Positions 1 through 10,696 of a stretch of 64,000 nt of DNA are shown piece by piece. A model generated the notes under the pieces. That model searched no databases and was not told the origin of the DNA. It saw only the letters and a program-made list of their open reading frames with translations. Position numbers and translations under genes: made by a program. Source of the stretch: Emergomyces orientalis (Eukaryota; Ascomycota; Eurotiomycetes; Onygenales; Ajellomycetaceae). Within the stretch, counting starts at the first letter, position 1, and the number at the start of each line of letters is the position of its first letter. The stretch covers positions 1 to 64,000 of the forward strand of contig MOWL01000074.1 of NCBI GenBank assembly GCA_002110485.1, written 5' to 3'.

Positions 1-16
1 TTTGATGCCAAGGATG

Positions 17-118
17 TGTTAGGTGATACTAGGGCTACCCGGGTCACATGCCCCACACACACATATATATTTTAGCTAGTTAGGTAGTTCAATATGATAG
101 GCTTGATGCACTCTATGA
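17..118 (+). repeat. 5' LTR (102 bp)
   Basis: Begins TGTTAGGTGATAC and ends CTCTATGA. It is identical to 4892-4993; identity runs on for two more bases (GG), where the 5' copy enters the primer-binding site and the 3' copy enters the target duplication. A CACACACATATATATTTTAG stretch at 54-74 can serve as a TATA-type promoter. About 100 bp is very short for an LTR. Confidence 0.85.
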
Positions 119-131
119 GGTTATGAGGCCC
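119..131 (+). other. Primer-binding site matching the anticodon loop of initiator tRNA-Met
   Basis: The sequence GGTTATGAGGCCC directly abuts the 5' LTR. Its complement, GGGCCTCATAACC, contains CTCATAA, the anticodon loop of initiator tRNA-Met, with stem bases on either side. Ty5 and Drosophila copia use an internal half-tRNA site of this kind instead of the tRNA 3' end. That this element does the same is inference from the sequence and from its position at the LTR edge. Confidence 0.7.
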
Positions 132-192
132 TCTGTTTAATACGCTGCGTTACTGCTATCTATTTCTCTTATACAGCTAGTTCTTGCCTCTC

Positions 193-3100
193 ATGGTGAA
201 CTTACGGTCAGGCAACAGTCCTGATCTTACGAGGGAAAATAAGCCGACTAGGCGAGCGGAACGTACGCCGGAGAATATTGAAAACGAGCCCTTTCCAACC
301 CCCATTACAGCCCGTAAATTGCCCGCAAGAGCTCCTTCGGAGGAGTCAAGTGCTGATTTCGAAGATCCAATGTCGGATATGTCGGATACGGGCTCAGATC
401 GCGATGAACCCACCCAGGAGGCTCAGGTTGAGCATGATGACTCCTTGAGCGCTGAGACCCGGGCGAGGTTGGAGATTGCGAGGTTGGAGAATGAAACAGC
501 GCGGATTAAGGCTGGTGCTGGTGCGGGGGAGCTCGCAGGCGCCAATATGACGGCTTATTTGAAGGCCATTAAGGAGTTTCGACTTACAGTTAAGCTTCTT
601 GAAAAGCCAGTTCTGCTGCTGGGCTCCATGAACTATCCCATGTGGAGGGATGAGGTTCTTCTCGCGGCGAAGGATTCAGAAACAGATGATATTTTGTTAA
701 ATAAGGAGCTGGCCCCGCCTGAGGGGGTCAGTGAGGACGTTGCGAAGCTCTGGAGGGAGCGGAATAGCTGGCTGCGTAATTATATGTGGTCAGCGATTTC
801 CGCACAGGCTAGAACTCATTTTACTATACCGAAGGAGAATCAATTGTCTGCCTATATGCTGTGGTCCATAGTAGAGGAGAACTTCGCTGAACGCCGCGTA
901 GTTCGCCGGTTTCGTCTTTTCAATGAGTTCCTGGGTATGACGGCTGAGTCTTGCGGGTCGGATCGTGCGTTTATTGAGCGTCTCTTAGCCGTACGAACTG
1001 AATATAAGCGATTAGATTTTTATATGCCGGATTCCGTCTTCTTTGATCGATTGCTTGCGGGGATTCACAGTAGATGGGCCAATCTCATACGAAATAGGAT
1101 GGATGATATTGAAAAGAGTGGTGAAGATACTCTCCTGGAGGATGATTTTGTGGGTCTATGCCGTGATATTCTGCTTCGATTGCCCTCTGGCGGCAGTTCC
1201 TCTTCTTCAAAGAACACAAAGGCGCCCGTAAATAATGCGAGCAGTATGGATGATGCGGGTGAGAGCCCTGCTCCATCTGCATCAGGCAGGCCAAAATGCT
1301 CACATTGCGGGATTGTGGGCCATAATGAGGAGAGCTGTTGGAAAAAGCACCCAGAGAAGCGTCCATCAGGTTATTCTAATGAAAAAAGGCGTGGTGGCAC
1401 CAAGAAGGATAAGAAGAAGGCCAATAATGAGGATTCTTCCAAGAGCCCCGATGACGGCTCTGCTCCTGTACACAGTACGGTTGAGAAGGTGTTCCATGCT
1501 CGTGAAATCGTCCGTGATGATGATATTGCGGATGAGTGGGTTCTGGACTCGGGGTCTGGCGCTCACGCAACACCACGCAAGGAGCTTGTTAAATGCCATT
1601 CAATGAGCTCCAATGTTAAATTGAAAATGGCGGATGGGACCATTGTTCCAGCTGCGGCCGTTGGTACGGTTGAACTGGCGGTTGATGGGGCGGATGTGTG
1701 CCTGGAAGGTGTGCGATTTGCCCCCGAATTAGAAGCAAATATCGTGAGCTTTGGCAAATTAGTCCGCAAGGGCTATACGTTCAAGCAATTGGCATATGGA
1801 GAAGCTCACTCGATTATTATGACCTCTCCCGATCGAATGGTCAGCTTCACTGCTGTTTTGAATGAGAAAGATATCTATGTCATTGAAAAGCCTCCGCAAA
1901 TCCGAGATTTGATTCAATTCGCCATGCCTAATGGTGATTTTCGGCCCGTAAATGCTGTGGATGACTCGCTATTGGCTCTGCCATCAATGAATATAAAACC
2001 AGTAGAGCTCACGATGCTGCAATGGCATTTGAAGCTGGGTCATCTTAACCACATGGATATAGCGAAGATGGCCGCGGATCCGCGCATGGGGATGAGGATT
2101 AAAGGCTCCAAGGCTCTGCCTTTTTGTAAAACCTGCGTGCAGGCTAAGATGGCTCGTCCTGCTTTTGAGCCCATGATTAGAAAAGTGAAGCCTGCTGCAC
2201 GATTATTTATTGATCTTGCGGGCGGTGGGCGTACCTTATTCAATGAGGATGGCGTTCCCACGTATGGGGGGGCTGATTATTGGATGAGTATTACGGACGA
2301 TGCCACGAGATATCGGTGGGCCATTTTAATGGCCACCAAGGGTGAAGCAACCGCGAAACTACGGGATTTTATAACAATGATTGAGACCACTGCGCAGCGA
2401 TGCGTGGGCTCCTTGCACTGGGATGGTGGTGGAGAATTCAAGAGCGATGAATTAAAAGCTTTTTGTAAACAGCGAGGCATTGCCTATGAGACGACTACGC
2501 CATATACCCCACAATCAAATGGTCCAGCGGAACGTGCGAACCGCATAATAATCGAAAGAACTAGGAGCTTGCTATTCGATAGCGGGCAGCCTAGGGACCT
2601 ATGGGGTGAGGCCATGCAGGCTGCCGTTATGTTGATCAATATGTCTCCCACCTCTACGAAGCTTTACGGGTGCAAGGAGGGGTCTCCGCTGACCCCCTTT
2701 GAAGCATGGATGGGGGTGCAGCCCACGGCGAATTGGCTGCATAGATGGGGCTGCAAGGTCTACAAGAAGGATCTGCGAGTTACTAATAAGCTTGCGGATA
2801 GAACGGATGGGAAAGAATGGATCTTTGTGGGTTATCAGGGCCTTCATCAAGTTCGCATATGGGACCCTGATGCACGCAGGTTGGAGATAGCACGAGATGT
2901 GGTTTTTGATGAAGCTCTCGTGGAGGACGTGTCATTCATTAATGCCGCTCTTCCGGCTCCTCATGAGCCAAATAACATACCGGATGAGCTCGATGTTTTG
3001 AATCCTGCGGATGGATGGCAGCACTGTCTCCTGCGGCGCCTGGCAAGGGAGCGGCCGCACATCATGAAGATGCTTGTCAATGGGGATCTGGAGGAGGCCA

Positions 3101-4791
3101 TTGAGCCTACCTATCTTATAAACAGTGATGTTGATCTCCTTAATGAGTCTGACGAGCATGCTAATGATAATGGTGATGAGCCCGTGCTTAGTACCCTTAC
3201 GGACCGTCCCACGACCTTAGCGGAGGCTCGACGGAGCCCTGATTGGCATCATTGGCTCGAAGCAATGAGGAAGGAGGTCGATATGTTCAATCAAAAGAAA
3301 ACATATGTTATTACTGAGCGGTCCCCGGATATGGATGTTCTTACGGGTAAATGGGTATATGACCGCAAATTAAATAATAAGGGAGAAACCATCCGCTTTC
3401 GCGCACGATGGGTGGTTCGCGGATTCCTTCAGCAGCGAGGAGTCCATTATACGAAGTCTTACGCTGCCGTTGTCTCTGGTCCTACAACCAGAAGCCTATT
3501 CGCGATCTCTACGGCTAGGGGATGGAAATCGAAGGCAATTGATTACGTGTCTGCATTCCTTAATGGCGTGCTGCCACAGGAAGAAATGATCTATATGCAG
3601 CTCCCGACGGGCATAAAACATGGCAGGGGCAATCTAGTTGGCCTGGTTCGCCAGAGCCTGTATGGGCTGAAGCAAGCTGCGAGGACGTGGTATTTTCTTG
3701 CCACTGAGCATCTCACTTCGATTGGTTTCCGCATATCACCGTATGACGGCGGATTCCTATATCACCCCATCCGTAAGGTGTATTTGACGCTGCACGTTGA
3801 TGACTGCCGCGTTACGGGGCCCAATGAGCATGATATTGACTGGGTTCTCGATGAGATTGCGAAGCGTTTTGACACCAAAAGAATCGACGATGATAAGCCA
3901 TACTTAGGTATGGAAATTGCGGGCCGTAATGGTGATTTACTGGTCACGCAAACACGCTATATTGATGAGATCCTTGATGATTTTGGCATGACTGCAATCA
4001 ATCCGGCACCAACCCCCATGAATGCTGGCACAAAGCTCCAGTTCTCGCCGGATGAGGATAAGGGCCTTGATGATGATTTTACGGCTACGCGATATCGTCA
4101 AGGGCTTGGGTCTCTTCAATATCTGGTTACAAGCACCAGACCGGATATAATGTTCGCGGTAAATTATTTATCGCGATTCAATTCTCGCCCAAATAAGGAG
4201 TGCTGGGCTGCTTTGAAGCATGTTCTCCGCTATATGAAGAAGACTAGGACTACGGGCATTCTGTATAAGAGGAATATAGGGGACGAAGGGCTGGCTCCCA
4301 TGGCCTACGCGGATTCAGATTGGGCGGGTGCAGACCCCCAATATAAATCGACTACGGGCTATATTATAATGATCAATGGAGCTCCCGTATCATGGCGTTC
4401 GCAGCGGCAGATCTCTACGGCGAAGTCCACAACTGAAGCTGAGTATATTGCTGCTAGCGAAGCTGCGTGCGAGCTGATTTGGCTTAAAGATATGCTGCAT
4501 GATGCGGGACTGCTTGAGAATGCGGATGGCTATGTTCTTTCCAATAATCTGCATATTGATAATAAAGGTGCCATTGATCTAGCTAACGGCGAGTCTTTAA
4601 CTAAGCGCTCGAGGCATATTGAAGTCCGCTACCATATATTACGCGATCTAGTGGCTAAAAAGGAGCTCCTTCTTCGGCACGTCAGCTCAACGGAGAATAA
4701 GGCGGATGGTTTTACGAAGGCGCTGCCTAGGCCCGCATTCAATGCTTTTGTGGCTAATCTTGGCTTGATTGGTTCGGGGGGATCTGCTTAA
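193..4791 (+). CDS. Ty1/copia Gag-Pol polyprotein (intact)
   Basis: A single 1532-residue reading frame from the first in-frame ATG at 193, with no stop or frameshift between gag and pol. In order: a Gag-like N-terminal part; a CCHC zinc knuckle beginning CSHCGIVGHNEESC near residue 369; an aspartic protease motif DSG at about 452 in WVLDSGSGAHAT; an integrase with its His/Cys zinc motif starting about 612 and a D-D-E triad at D674, D744 and E780 (the last two separated by 35 residues, as expected); reverse transcriptase with YVSAFLNG (about 1118), YGLKQAARTW (about 1157) and the catalytic HVDD (about 1202); and RNase H with YADSDWAG (about 1373). All key catalytic residues are present, so the element could be active. 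Gag and Pol must be balanced by something other than ribosomal frameshifting, probably proteolysis or splicing. Confidence 0.97.
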   Translation: MVNLRSGNSPDLTRENKPTRRAERTPENIENEPFPTPITARKLPARAPSEESSADFEDPMSDMSDTGSDRDEPTQEAQVEHDDSLSAETRARLEIARLENETARIKAGAGAGELAGANMTAYLKAIKEFRLTVKLLEKPVLLLGSMNYPMWRDEVLLAAKDSETDDILLNKELAPPEGVSEDVAKLWRERNSWLRNYMWSAISAQARTHFTIPKENQLSAYMLWSIVEENFAERRVVRRFRLFNEFLGMTAESCGSDRAFIERLLAVRTEYKRLDFYMPDSVFFDRLLAGIHSRWANLIRNRMDDIEKSGEDTLLEDDFVGLCRDILLRLPSGGSSSSSKNTKAPVNNASSMDDAGESPAPSASGRPKCSHCGIVGHNEESCWKKHPEKRPSGYSNEKRRGGTKKDKKKANNEDSSKSPDDGSAPVHSTVEKVFHAREIVRDDDIADEWVLDSGSGAHATPRKELVKCHSMSSNVKLKMADGTIVPAAAVGTVELAVDGADVCLEGVRFAPELEANIVSFGKLVRKGYTFKQLAYGEAHSIIMTSPDRMVSFTAVLNEKDIYVIEKPPQIRDLIQFAMPNGDFRPVNAVDDSLLALPSMNIKPVELTMLQWHLKLGHLNHMDIAKMAADPRMGMRIKGSKALPFCKTCVQAKMARPAFEPMIRKVKPAARLFIDLAGGGRTLFNEDGVPTYGGADYWMSITDDATRYRWAILMATKGEATAKLRDFITMIETTAQRCVGSLHWDGGGEFKSDELKAFCKQRGIAYETTTPYTPQSNGPAERANRIIIERTRSLLFDSGQPRDLWGEAMQAAVMLINMSPTSTKLYGCKEGSPLTPFEAWMGVQPTANWLHRWGCKVYKKDLRVTNKLADRTDGKEWIFVGYQGLHQVRIWDPDARRLEIARDVVFDEALVEDVSFINAALPAPHEPNNIPDELDVLNPADGWQHCLLRRLARERPHIMKMLVNGDLEEAIEPTYLINSDVDLLNESDEHANDNGDEPVLSTLTDRPTTLAEARRSPDWHHWLEAMRKEVDMFNQKKTYVITERSPDMDVLTGKWVYDRKLNNKGETIRFRARWVVRGFLQQRGVHYTKSYAAVVSGPTTRSLFAISTARGWKSKAIDYVSAFLNGVLPQEEMIYMQLPTGIKHGRGNLVGLVRQSLYGLKQAARTWYFLATEHLTSIGFRISPYDGGFLYHPIRKVYLTLHVDDCRVTGPNEHDIDWVLDEIAKRFDTKRIDDDKPYLGMEIAGRNGDLLVTQTRYIDEILDDFGMTAINPAPTPMNAGTKLQFSPDEDKGLDDDFTATRYRQGLGSLQYLVTSTRPDIMFAVNYLSRFNSRPNKECWAALKHVLRYMKKTRTTGILYKRNIGDEGLAPMAYADSDWAGADPQYKSTTGYIIMINGAPVSWRSQRQISTAKSTTEAEYIAASEAACELIWLKDMLHDAGLLENADGYVLSNNLHIDNKGAIDLANGESLTKRSRHIEVRYHILRDLVAKKELLLRHVSSTENKADGFTKALPRPAFNAFVANLGLIGSGGSA

Positions 4792-4884
4792 TGGATTTAA
4801 CTAAAAGTTTTGTACTTAGCTGCTATTTTGATTTTTGATGCCTATGGCGTGGCCTGTGTGCGTGCTCCTGGGGCGCCCTAGCAT

Positions 4885-4891
4885 GGGGGGG
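4885..4891 (+). other. Polypurine tract
   Basis: Seven consecutive G directly precede the TGTT that opens the 3' LTR, the expected position of the plus-strand primer. Confidence 0.75.
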
Positions 4892-4993
4892 TGTTAGGTG
4901 ATACTAGGGCTACCCGGGTCACATGCCCCACACACACATATATATTTTAGCTAGTTAGGTAGTTCAATATGATAGGCTTGATGCACTCTATGA
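4892..4993 (+). repeat. 3' LTR (102 bp)
   Basis: Identical to the 5' LTR at 17-118 over the whole length. It is followed directly by GGATG, the second copy of the target duplication. Confidence 0.85.
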
Positions 4994-4998
4994 GGATG

Positions 4999-5519
4999 AG
5001 GCTACCCATGTCACCTGCTTCGGTAGCACGTGACTATTCACGAATTGGAACTAGCGTGTGATGACTTACCATCTTTGAATCAACCTCGGCAAAAAGGTTG
5101 CAGTACAAATGGAGGTCGGTAGGTAGTATATGAGGAAGTACGGCTACCAAGGAGTCATACTGGAAGAAGAGAAATTGGTTGGTATTTGGTAATGGATGGC
5201 TAAGGTAAGTTAAGTTGTAAATCGTAAGTTATAAGGTGATTGACCAAAATGCGCAAACCCTTGCTTGAACATAGCAAGATAAAATAAACTACACACGTAT
5301 ATGTAAAGAACCAGAAAAGAGAAGGAGTGAAAAGGCTAACCTAAGTATTGAAAAAAGCCCAGATAAAAAGTGGAAAACAAAAACATATATAATGAATAGG
5401 TATAAATTGTAAAAAGTAAAAGCAAAAAAAGTGTTTGGGAGAGGAGGTCATATCATGAACGGGGATACATCAAACATCTTCATAAAAAGTGTCAAACAAA
5501 GGAGACCTGGCGCTATCAA
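4999..5519. other. Gene-free flank of the retrotransposon
   Basis: AT-rich, with no credible coding frame. The first bases after the element (GGCTACCCATGTCACCTGC at 5000-5018) loosely resemble the LTR interior (GGGCTACCCGGGTCACATGC), possibly a decayed older LTR. The rest is the 3' flank of the minus-strand gene that follows. Confidence 0.4.
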
Positions 5520-6912
5520 TCAGTCATGGCCAGAGACACGCCGTCTCCAGTCTTCTCCTGTTCTCAGCCCATCCACCACATCAATTCGCTTGCCTAGGCC
5601 AGTTACCCCTTCTTTCTGCCACCATCTCTCGCCCTTTTCTGTACCTAGCGCCGACTCGTCGTCACTATCCACTAGCCCACCACGGCCGCCCTCGGCGCCA
5701 ACGACAACGACGACTTGTCGAACCCACCCTGTAATATGGTTTACTGCCTCACCGTCATTGCCAGTCATGCTTTCTTGAATATAGACAATGTCTGGAGAGA
5801 GGTGTCGAAGCATGTGCACATGTCCATTTGGGGTGCTGAAGGGCAGAATCATTGTCTCCTTGTCGACCAACGCTTGTGCTTGGTTATAGAGTGCCTTGAA
5901 AAGAGGCGACGAGGACCCAAAATCGTCCCCTGCTGGACGAGGTTCAATGACATTGAGGTTGGACACATCTTGGGAAGTTTCTGGCGTAGCTTCCTCAGGG
6001 GTAATGTTGGCGTAGGAAGAGGAAAGAGATGGGGTGGGTCGAGATGAGCTGGGGGAATTGGCTGAACGAGGTTGCAAACCGGGAGCATATATCAGGACGA
6101 AAACTCGTGCAGTATCGGGGTCGACGTATTCAGGTAGATGGGACAGGATAGACTATGAATGATGCATTAGTTACAGCTGTAATTATCAGTATTGTGAATG
6201 AGAAACTCACGTGTTCTGGTACTTGTCCCTCCGGGTCATCTTGATCCTCCGCATCGCTAACAGAAGACACGACAATGGCCACGGTTTTTCTGTACTTAGT
6301 TGGAGGAGCATGCGCCGCTGGAGGTGCAGTGGGAAGAGGCAAGGCACCCGCCATGGCAGGAGGTCCCGCGGTCGAGAGAACACCTCGAGAATTCGCTTCC
6401 TCGGTCCACCGAGAATGGTCTTCAAAGTCGTTGGTGCCCTCTTCGCGAATCGCAGTCAACGCGCCCCCAACGACAGCTCCAGCAGCAGCCACTCCGGCAG
6501 CGACTTTTCTGCTAGCACCGTCGAATAGTTGCTGCGGACTTGGGGTTCGTCGCAACGCGCCTTGGACTCGCGATATCACGCTCGCATCCTCAGGGTGAGT
6601 TCCATCATGGATCCCCGTAGCTCTCGCGTATCCACCTTCTACTTGTCCATACTGGGCACCAGGTTCAAGCCCAACCGGAGCTCTGCCATCTCTTCTTTCG
6701 TGGGATTCCCTATCCCCATAATAATCGCCTTCGTCTTCGTCTTCGTCGTCGCGACGCTCACTCCATACCCAAGCAGCAAGGCTGACAGTCGCGACTCCAA
6801 CCGTGAGAGCAAGAGGAAGCCAATACCCGAGAGCAGTCCTTCTACCAGTAGAATTGAATCCACTCGAGCCACCGTGCCGCCGACGACCGTCAGAGAAGGG
6901 TTGGTTTGACAT
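5520..6912 (-). CDS. Pex22-like single-pass membrane protein
   Basis: Two exons on the minus strand, 6211-6912 and 5520-6152, separated by a 58-bp GTGAGT...CATAG intron (6153-6210) with a CTAAT branch site; the product is 444 residues. The N-terminus is short and polar, followed by one membrane segment at about 28-48 (GYWLPLALTVGVATVSLAAW) and then a very acidic linker (RRDDEDEDEGD). The middle is alanine/proline-rich. Around the exon junction is a KTVAIVVSSVS strand and then RVFVLIYAPGL, suggesting a Rossmann-like core. This arrangement matches fungal Pex22-like peroxins, which anchor the ubiquitin-conjugating enzyme Pex4 at the peroxisome for receptor recycling. Family assignment is from recall of the motif and topology. 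Divergently transcribed from eIF2B gamma. Confidence 0.6.
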
Positions 6913-7657
6913 GGGAAACAGAGCTATTTATTTGTTGTTTGGCAAGCAAGGAAATAAAATAATCGCTGTATATATCCGCAAACGGGGGGTCAATGTACAT
7001 GTAGAAAGCAAGAAAACCACATTGTAATCCCCAAAGAGAGGTCGGGAAAACAAGGTGGAGGGGCTTGGGTTTAAAGCGTTTTAGAAGTCAATGCGATCAG
7101 TATTTATTAATTATGAGCTATGGGACTCCAACCCCCCGTAGTTAAACCTCGGGGCCAGTTTGCGGTTGCGGGGCGTAAAACATGTGGCTGGGCTTGAGCT
7201 GTGTTTGCATTGTTTGCGTGGGGAAGCAGCCGACTAGTCACGTGAGAGGTAACTCTGAGGGAAGAAAAAAAATAGTAACAAGTGTCATCGCGATCGACAA
7301 GAAATAGCGGGATAACTTTTTGATATTGCACCCTCCGCTGTGATCCAGATAAATGCATGCCCGGGGCATATAGTTGAAAGAGTCGCCAGAACCAGGGCAT
7401 TGAACTGATATGGCTATTTCTACGGATACAGATTTATAATAACCAATTTCGGCCAATATCAAATTCACGTCCTGGCCAACATTGCTAGACCCAAAGGAGC
7501 AAAAGAAGATCCCCCCAAGAACAGCTCTCCCTGGACCTGAAGAGGCTGCTTCTAATAAAAGTTTTGAAACTCGGTCTACGGAGGAGGTAGACAAAACCTC
7601 ACCCAGAACATTGGGCCGCGTTGCCCGGCGATCTCCCACCAACTGTCAGCCGGAAGC
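6913..7657. promoter_or_regulatory. Shared divergent promoter region
   Basis: 745 bp between the start codons of the Pex22-like gene (-) and eIF2B gamma (+). No gene is seen here. Frames on both strands are short and have no recognisable motifs. Both 5' untranslated regions and promoters must lie here. Confidence 0.5.
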
Positions 7658-9723
7658 ATGCCTCATTCCAATGTTGTGCCCCATGCGGGGTTCCAGGCCC
7701 TCATACTCTGTGGCCCGGGGGTCTCACTGAATACTTTTACATCAAATCCGGAAGAATTTCCCAAAGCCCTGGTTCCTATCGCGAACCGCCCTATGGTCTG
7801 GTACCCGTTAGATTGGTGCTATCGCATGGGCATTACAAGTAAGTCTCTTGAATGTTTCCGGAAATTGTTATTTCTTGTTTGTTTTTGCGAATGGGTTTCT
7901 TTTTAGCGCCATTCCATGCGTGGAATACAAAAATTATTTGATATGTTGAGGGTGGATTGCCTCATTCACATTCCCACACAAGGGGCCCCCAATTTTGAAT
8001 ATTCGAAAAAACATCCCCTTATACCCTAATCAACTGCAAATATTATTTGACCCAACTTCCCATGCCCAATTCATATCTTACGTTATGTTCTAACGATGCC
8101 TCAGATATAACTCTCATAACTCCTCAGTCAAGCCAGCCCGCGCTGGAGGCGGCTCTGTCGCAAAACCCACATCTTACATCTCTTCCTTCTCCATCCCCAT
8201 CAGTGCTTGCGCCTCGAGACTTAACATTTACTACTGGTACCTCGGAGCTTCTGCGACTGCCTGATGTGCAAGCATGCATCAAGTCCGATTTTATGCTTCT
8301 ACCCTGCGACCTAATATGCGACCTACTTGGTGAATCCCTTCTCGAAGCTTGGATGTCAAGTCAAGGAGCTCTGGATGGTTCGTCAGTTGGTGAGGCATTC
8401 TCGAGCCGTGTCTCAAGTATTGTTGGAGTTAGCGGGGAGCGTGGCGGCAGAAGAGGCGGTATTGGGGTGTGGTATCCCATGCCCACCTCCAAAGAAGACA
8501 AGATCAAGGGGGATGTGGCCGATTTCCTGGCCGTATCGCCGCTAGATGCCGATGATTCTCCCGTTGTCAACGGTGGACCTGGCGGAAACGGATCAGTCCG
8601 CGCCTCATTATCAAAACTAGTGTATGCCGCGCCAATGGATACACTGAAAAATATAATGGCGGAAAAGAAAGCTTTCTTGATCCGTCATTCGCTCCTTAAA
8701 AAGCATGGAAGGGTAAAACTATTAACCACTTACCGCGATGCTCATATCTACCTATTCCCATACTGGGTGAAAGAAATGGCTAAACGAAACGAGAAGTTCG
8801 AAAGCGTCAGCGAAGATTTGATAGGATGGTGGGCCAAAGCCGAATGGCAAACGGGTCTAGGCGAGAAACTAGGCCTACGAGAAGTTTTCGCCAACCAGGA
8901 CACCAAAAACCATGGGTTCGAAGCCGTCAGCCGGGCTGATGAAGAATTAGTCGAAGAAGAAATCGACCTCACAGCCATGTCGACAACAAAATCAATCTCC
9001 CATTCCAACGTCAACCCGGATGGCAGCAGCGCAACACAGAAACAGACGCGGCCACACTTACCCCCGCGCACTTTCACTTTCCAACAAGAAGATACTAGCA
9101 AACCCAAACCAGCACCCCCAGGAAAACTCACCGTACCGCCAATCCTCGCATACGTCCATCCCTCACAACCTTCCGCCCCTCTAATCCGTCGCGTCGACAG
9201 CTCCGCCCTCCTCCTCTCCATCTCTCTCCGCCTCGCGAAACTCGACCCAATCACCGACGTTGGCCGCGACGCCGCCTCCCCCTTCGCCCACATGAACAAA
9301 ATCGCCCACCCAGCGGGCATCGCCCAGCGCTGCACGGTCACCAAAGCCGATTGCCTAGTTGCCGAGAACGTGACCGTGGAAGAAAGGTGCGTGATCAAGG
9401 AGTGCGTGATTGGCGCCAACTGCCACATCGCGACTGGTGTGCGACTGACACGCTGCCTGTTGATGGATGGAGTGGTGATAGATGAGCGCTGTCAACTTAC
9501 GGGGTGTATCATTGGGCGGCGCAGCAAGATTGGGCGCGAGTCTGTGCTGAAGGAGTGTGAGGTGCAGGATGGCAATGTGGTGCCTGAGGAGACGGAGGCG
9601 AGTGGTGAGAAGTTTATGGTGTTTGAAGGGCTGGATGAAGATATGGCTGATATGGATATGGATATGGATGGGGATGTGGATGGTGGGGAAGCTATTGGTG
9701 GAGATGGGCATAGGGCGGATTGA
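7658..9723 (+). CDS. GCD1: Translation initiation factor eIF2B subunit gamma
   Basis: Exons 7658-7838 and 8105-9723 join at phase 1 to give 599 residues. The 266-bp intron starts GTAAGT and ends CCTCAG, long for this window. The N-terminal part is a nucleotidyltransferase fold with FTSNPEEFPKALVPIANRPM near residues 27-46 and the GIT-NITLI junction. The C-terminal part, about residues 455-540, is a left-handed beta-helix of hexapeptide repeats (for example CTVTKADCLVAENVTVEERC, then VIGANCHIATGV). It ends in an acidic Met/Asp-rich tail. The protein belongs to the eIF2B complex, the cytosolic guanine-nucleotide exchange factor that recharges eIF2; with the epsilon subunit, gamma forms the catalytic subcomplex and is a target of stress control. 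A serine-rich insert near residues 90-145 and a low-complexity linker at about 310-370 are typical of fungal versions. The start is the first in-frame ATG. Confidence 0.93.
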
Positions 9724-10696
9724 ACGCTAGTGATTGTTTAAAGGTATTAACGAATTGCTGGACGGGTAGATTGATGAATGGATGTGGATGGCACGAATGT
9801 TCTGCGGAAGTGAATGGCAAATGAATATTGTCTACCTACCGATGAGCTCATTACGTTTTTATCCCGGGAGTATTGAACGCAATGACAATTAGCAATAGAC
9901 AACAAAATGCAATGGAAACGCATACTCATCGGAAAGGAGATTATCTATCCTTGTCACCAACTTGGGTAAATCCAAATAATCACTTGGGACTAGAGAGGTA
10001 ATGTAAAACCTGTATGAGCTAAATTCATCAAAATACCATTTAGACAATTGGAAACACCGAGGCTCGAGTAAACAAGGCCTACATTCGTATGTAAGTGTCA
10101 TTCCTAGCATAATTTCAAGAAAGGGGAAGATAAGAAAGAACAAGGGCAAGCAAAAATCTGCCTATCTGGCGCTCCAGCAGATATGAAAACCCAGGCATCC
10201 CCATCCAACTTCCAAGAAAAACACCCCCAAAATTAATCCGTGGTATTTGATACAACCCAGACAGGTACATTAAATATGATATCCTCTCCCTTACACAATA
10301 CAGTACATACATAGATTTCAGGTAAATGAGCAAATAGAAATAAATTGATCCTAATAACAAAACAAAACATCGAGGCCAAATTGAGCTGAGCTGGTGGTTC
10401 AAGATTTGGAACCGTTGTTAAATAATTGGAAAATGTAGATGAGGCCGATGAAGAATCAAGCAGCGCAAAACCCAGAGGGAGATCTGCGGAATAACCTTCA
10501 CAATTTCCTGTCAACTCAAGGGGGAGTTGTTACAACCAACGTCTGGCTCTTATACGAAAGGATGCCTGCCAATGATGTATCTGCCAGGTTTCTTACCTAC
10601 CTCCATGGATGTATTGGTATCTTGTTTGTTCTATTCTTCCCGAAGTGCATGTCCCGGCGCGTTCTTCGAGCCTTCCAACTTTCTCGTGGGTAGCTT
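9724..10696. other. Intergenic, convergent gene ends
   Basis: Lies between the stop codons of eIF2B gamma (+) and the unrecognised minus-strand gene. AT-rich, with only short frames carrying no motifs; it should contain both 3' untranslated regions. Confidence 0.5.

Larger units (their letters stand above)
12..4998 (+). mobile_element. Complete Ty1/copia LTR retrotransposon with target-site duplication
   Basis: The element runs from a 5' LTR at 17-118 to a 3' LTR at 4892-4993. The pentamer GGATG lies directly before the first LTR (12-16) and directly after the second (4994-4998), the 5-bp target duplication expected for copia integrases. Inside, in order, are a primer-binding site (119-131), one gag-pol ORF (193-4791) and a run of seven G (4885-4891) just before the 3' LTR. 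The domain order protease, integrase, reverse transcriptase, RNase H identifies Ty1/copia rather than Ty3/gypsy. The two LTRs are identical by eye and the ORF is open, so the insertion looks recent and possibly autonomous. One oddity is that the LTR ends in TATGA and not the usual CA. Confidence 0.93.

Noticed and set aside
8748..9711. Long minus-strand frames opposite eIF2B gamma
   Set aside because: Antisense shadows of a well-supported coding exon.
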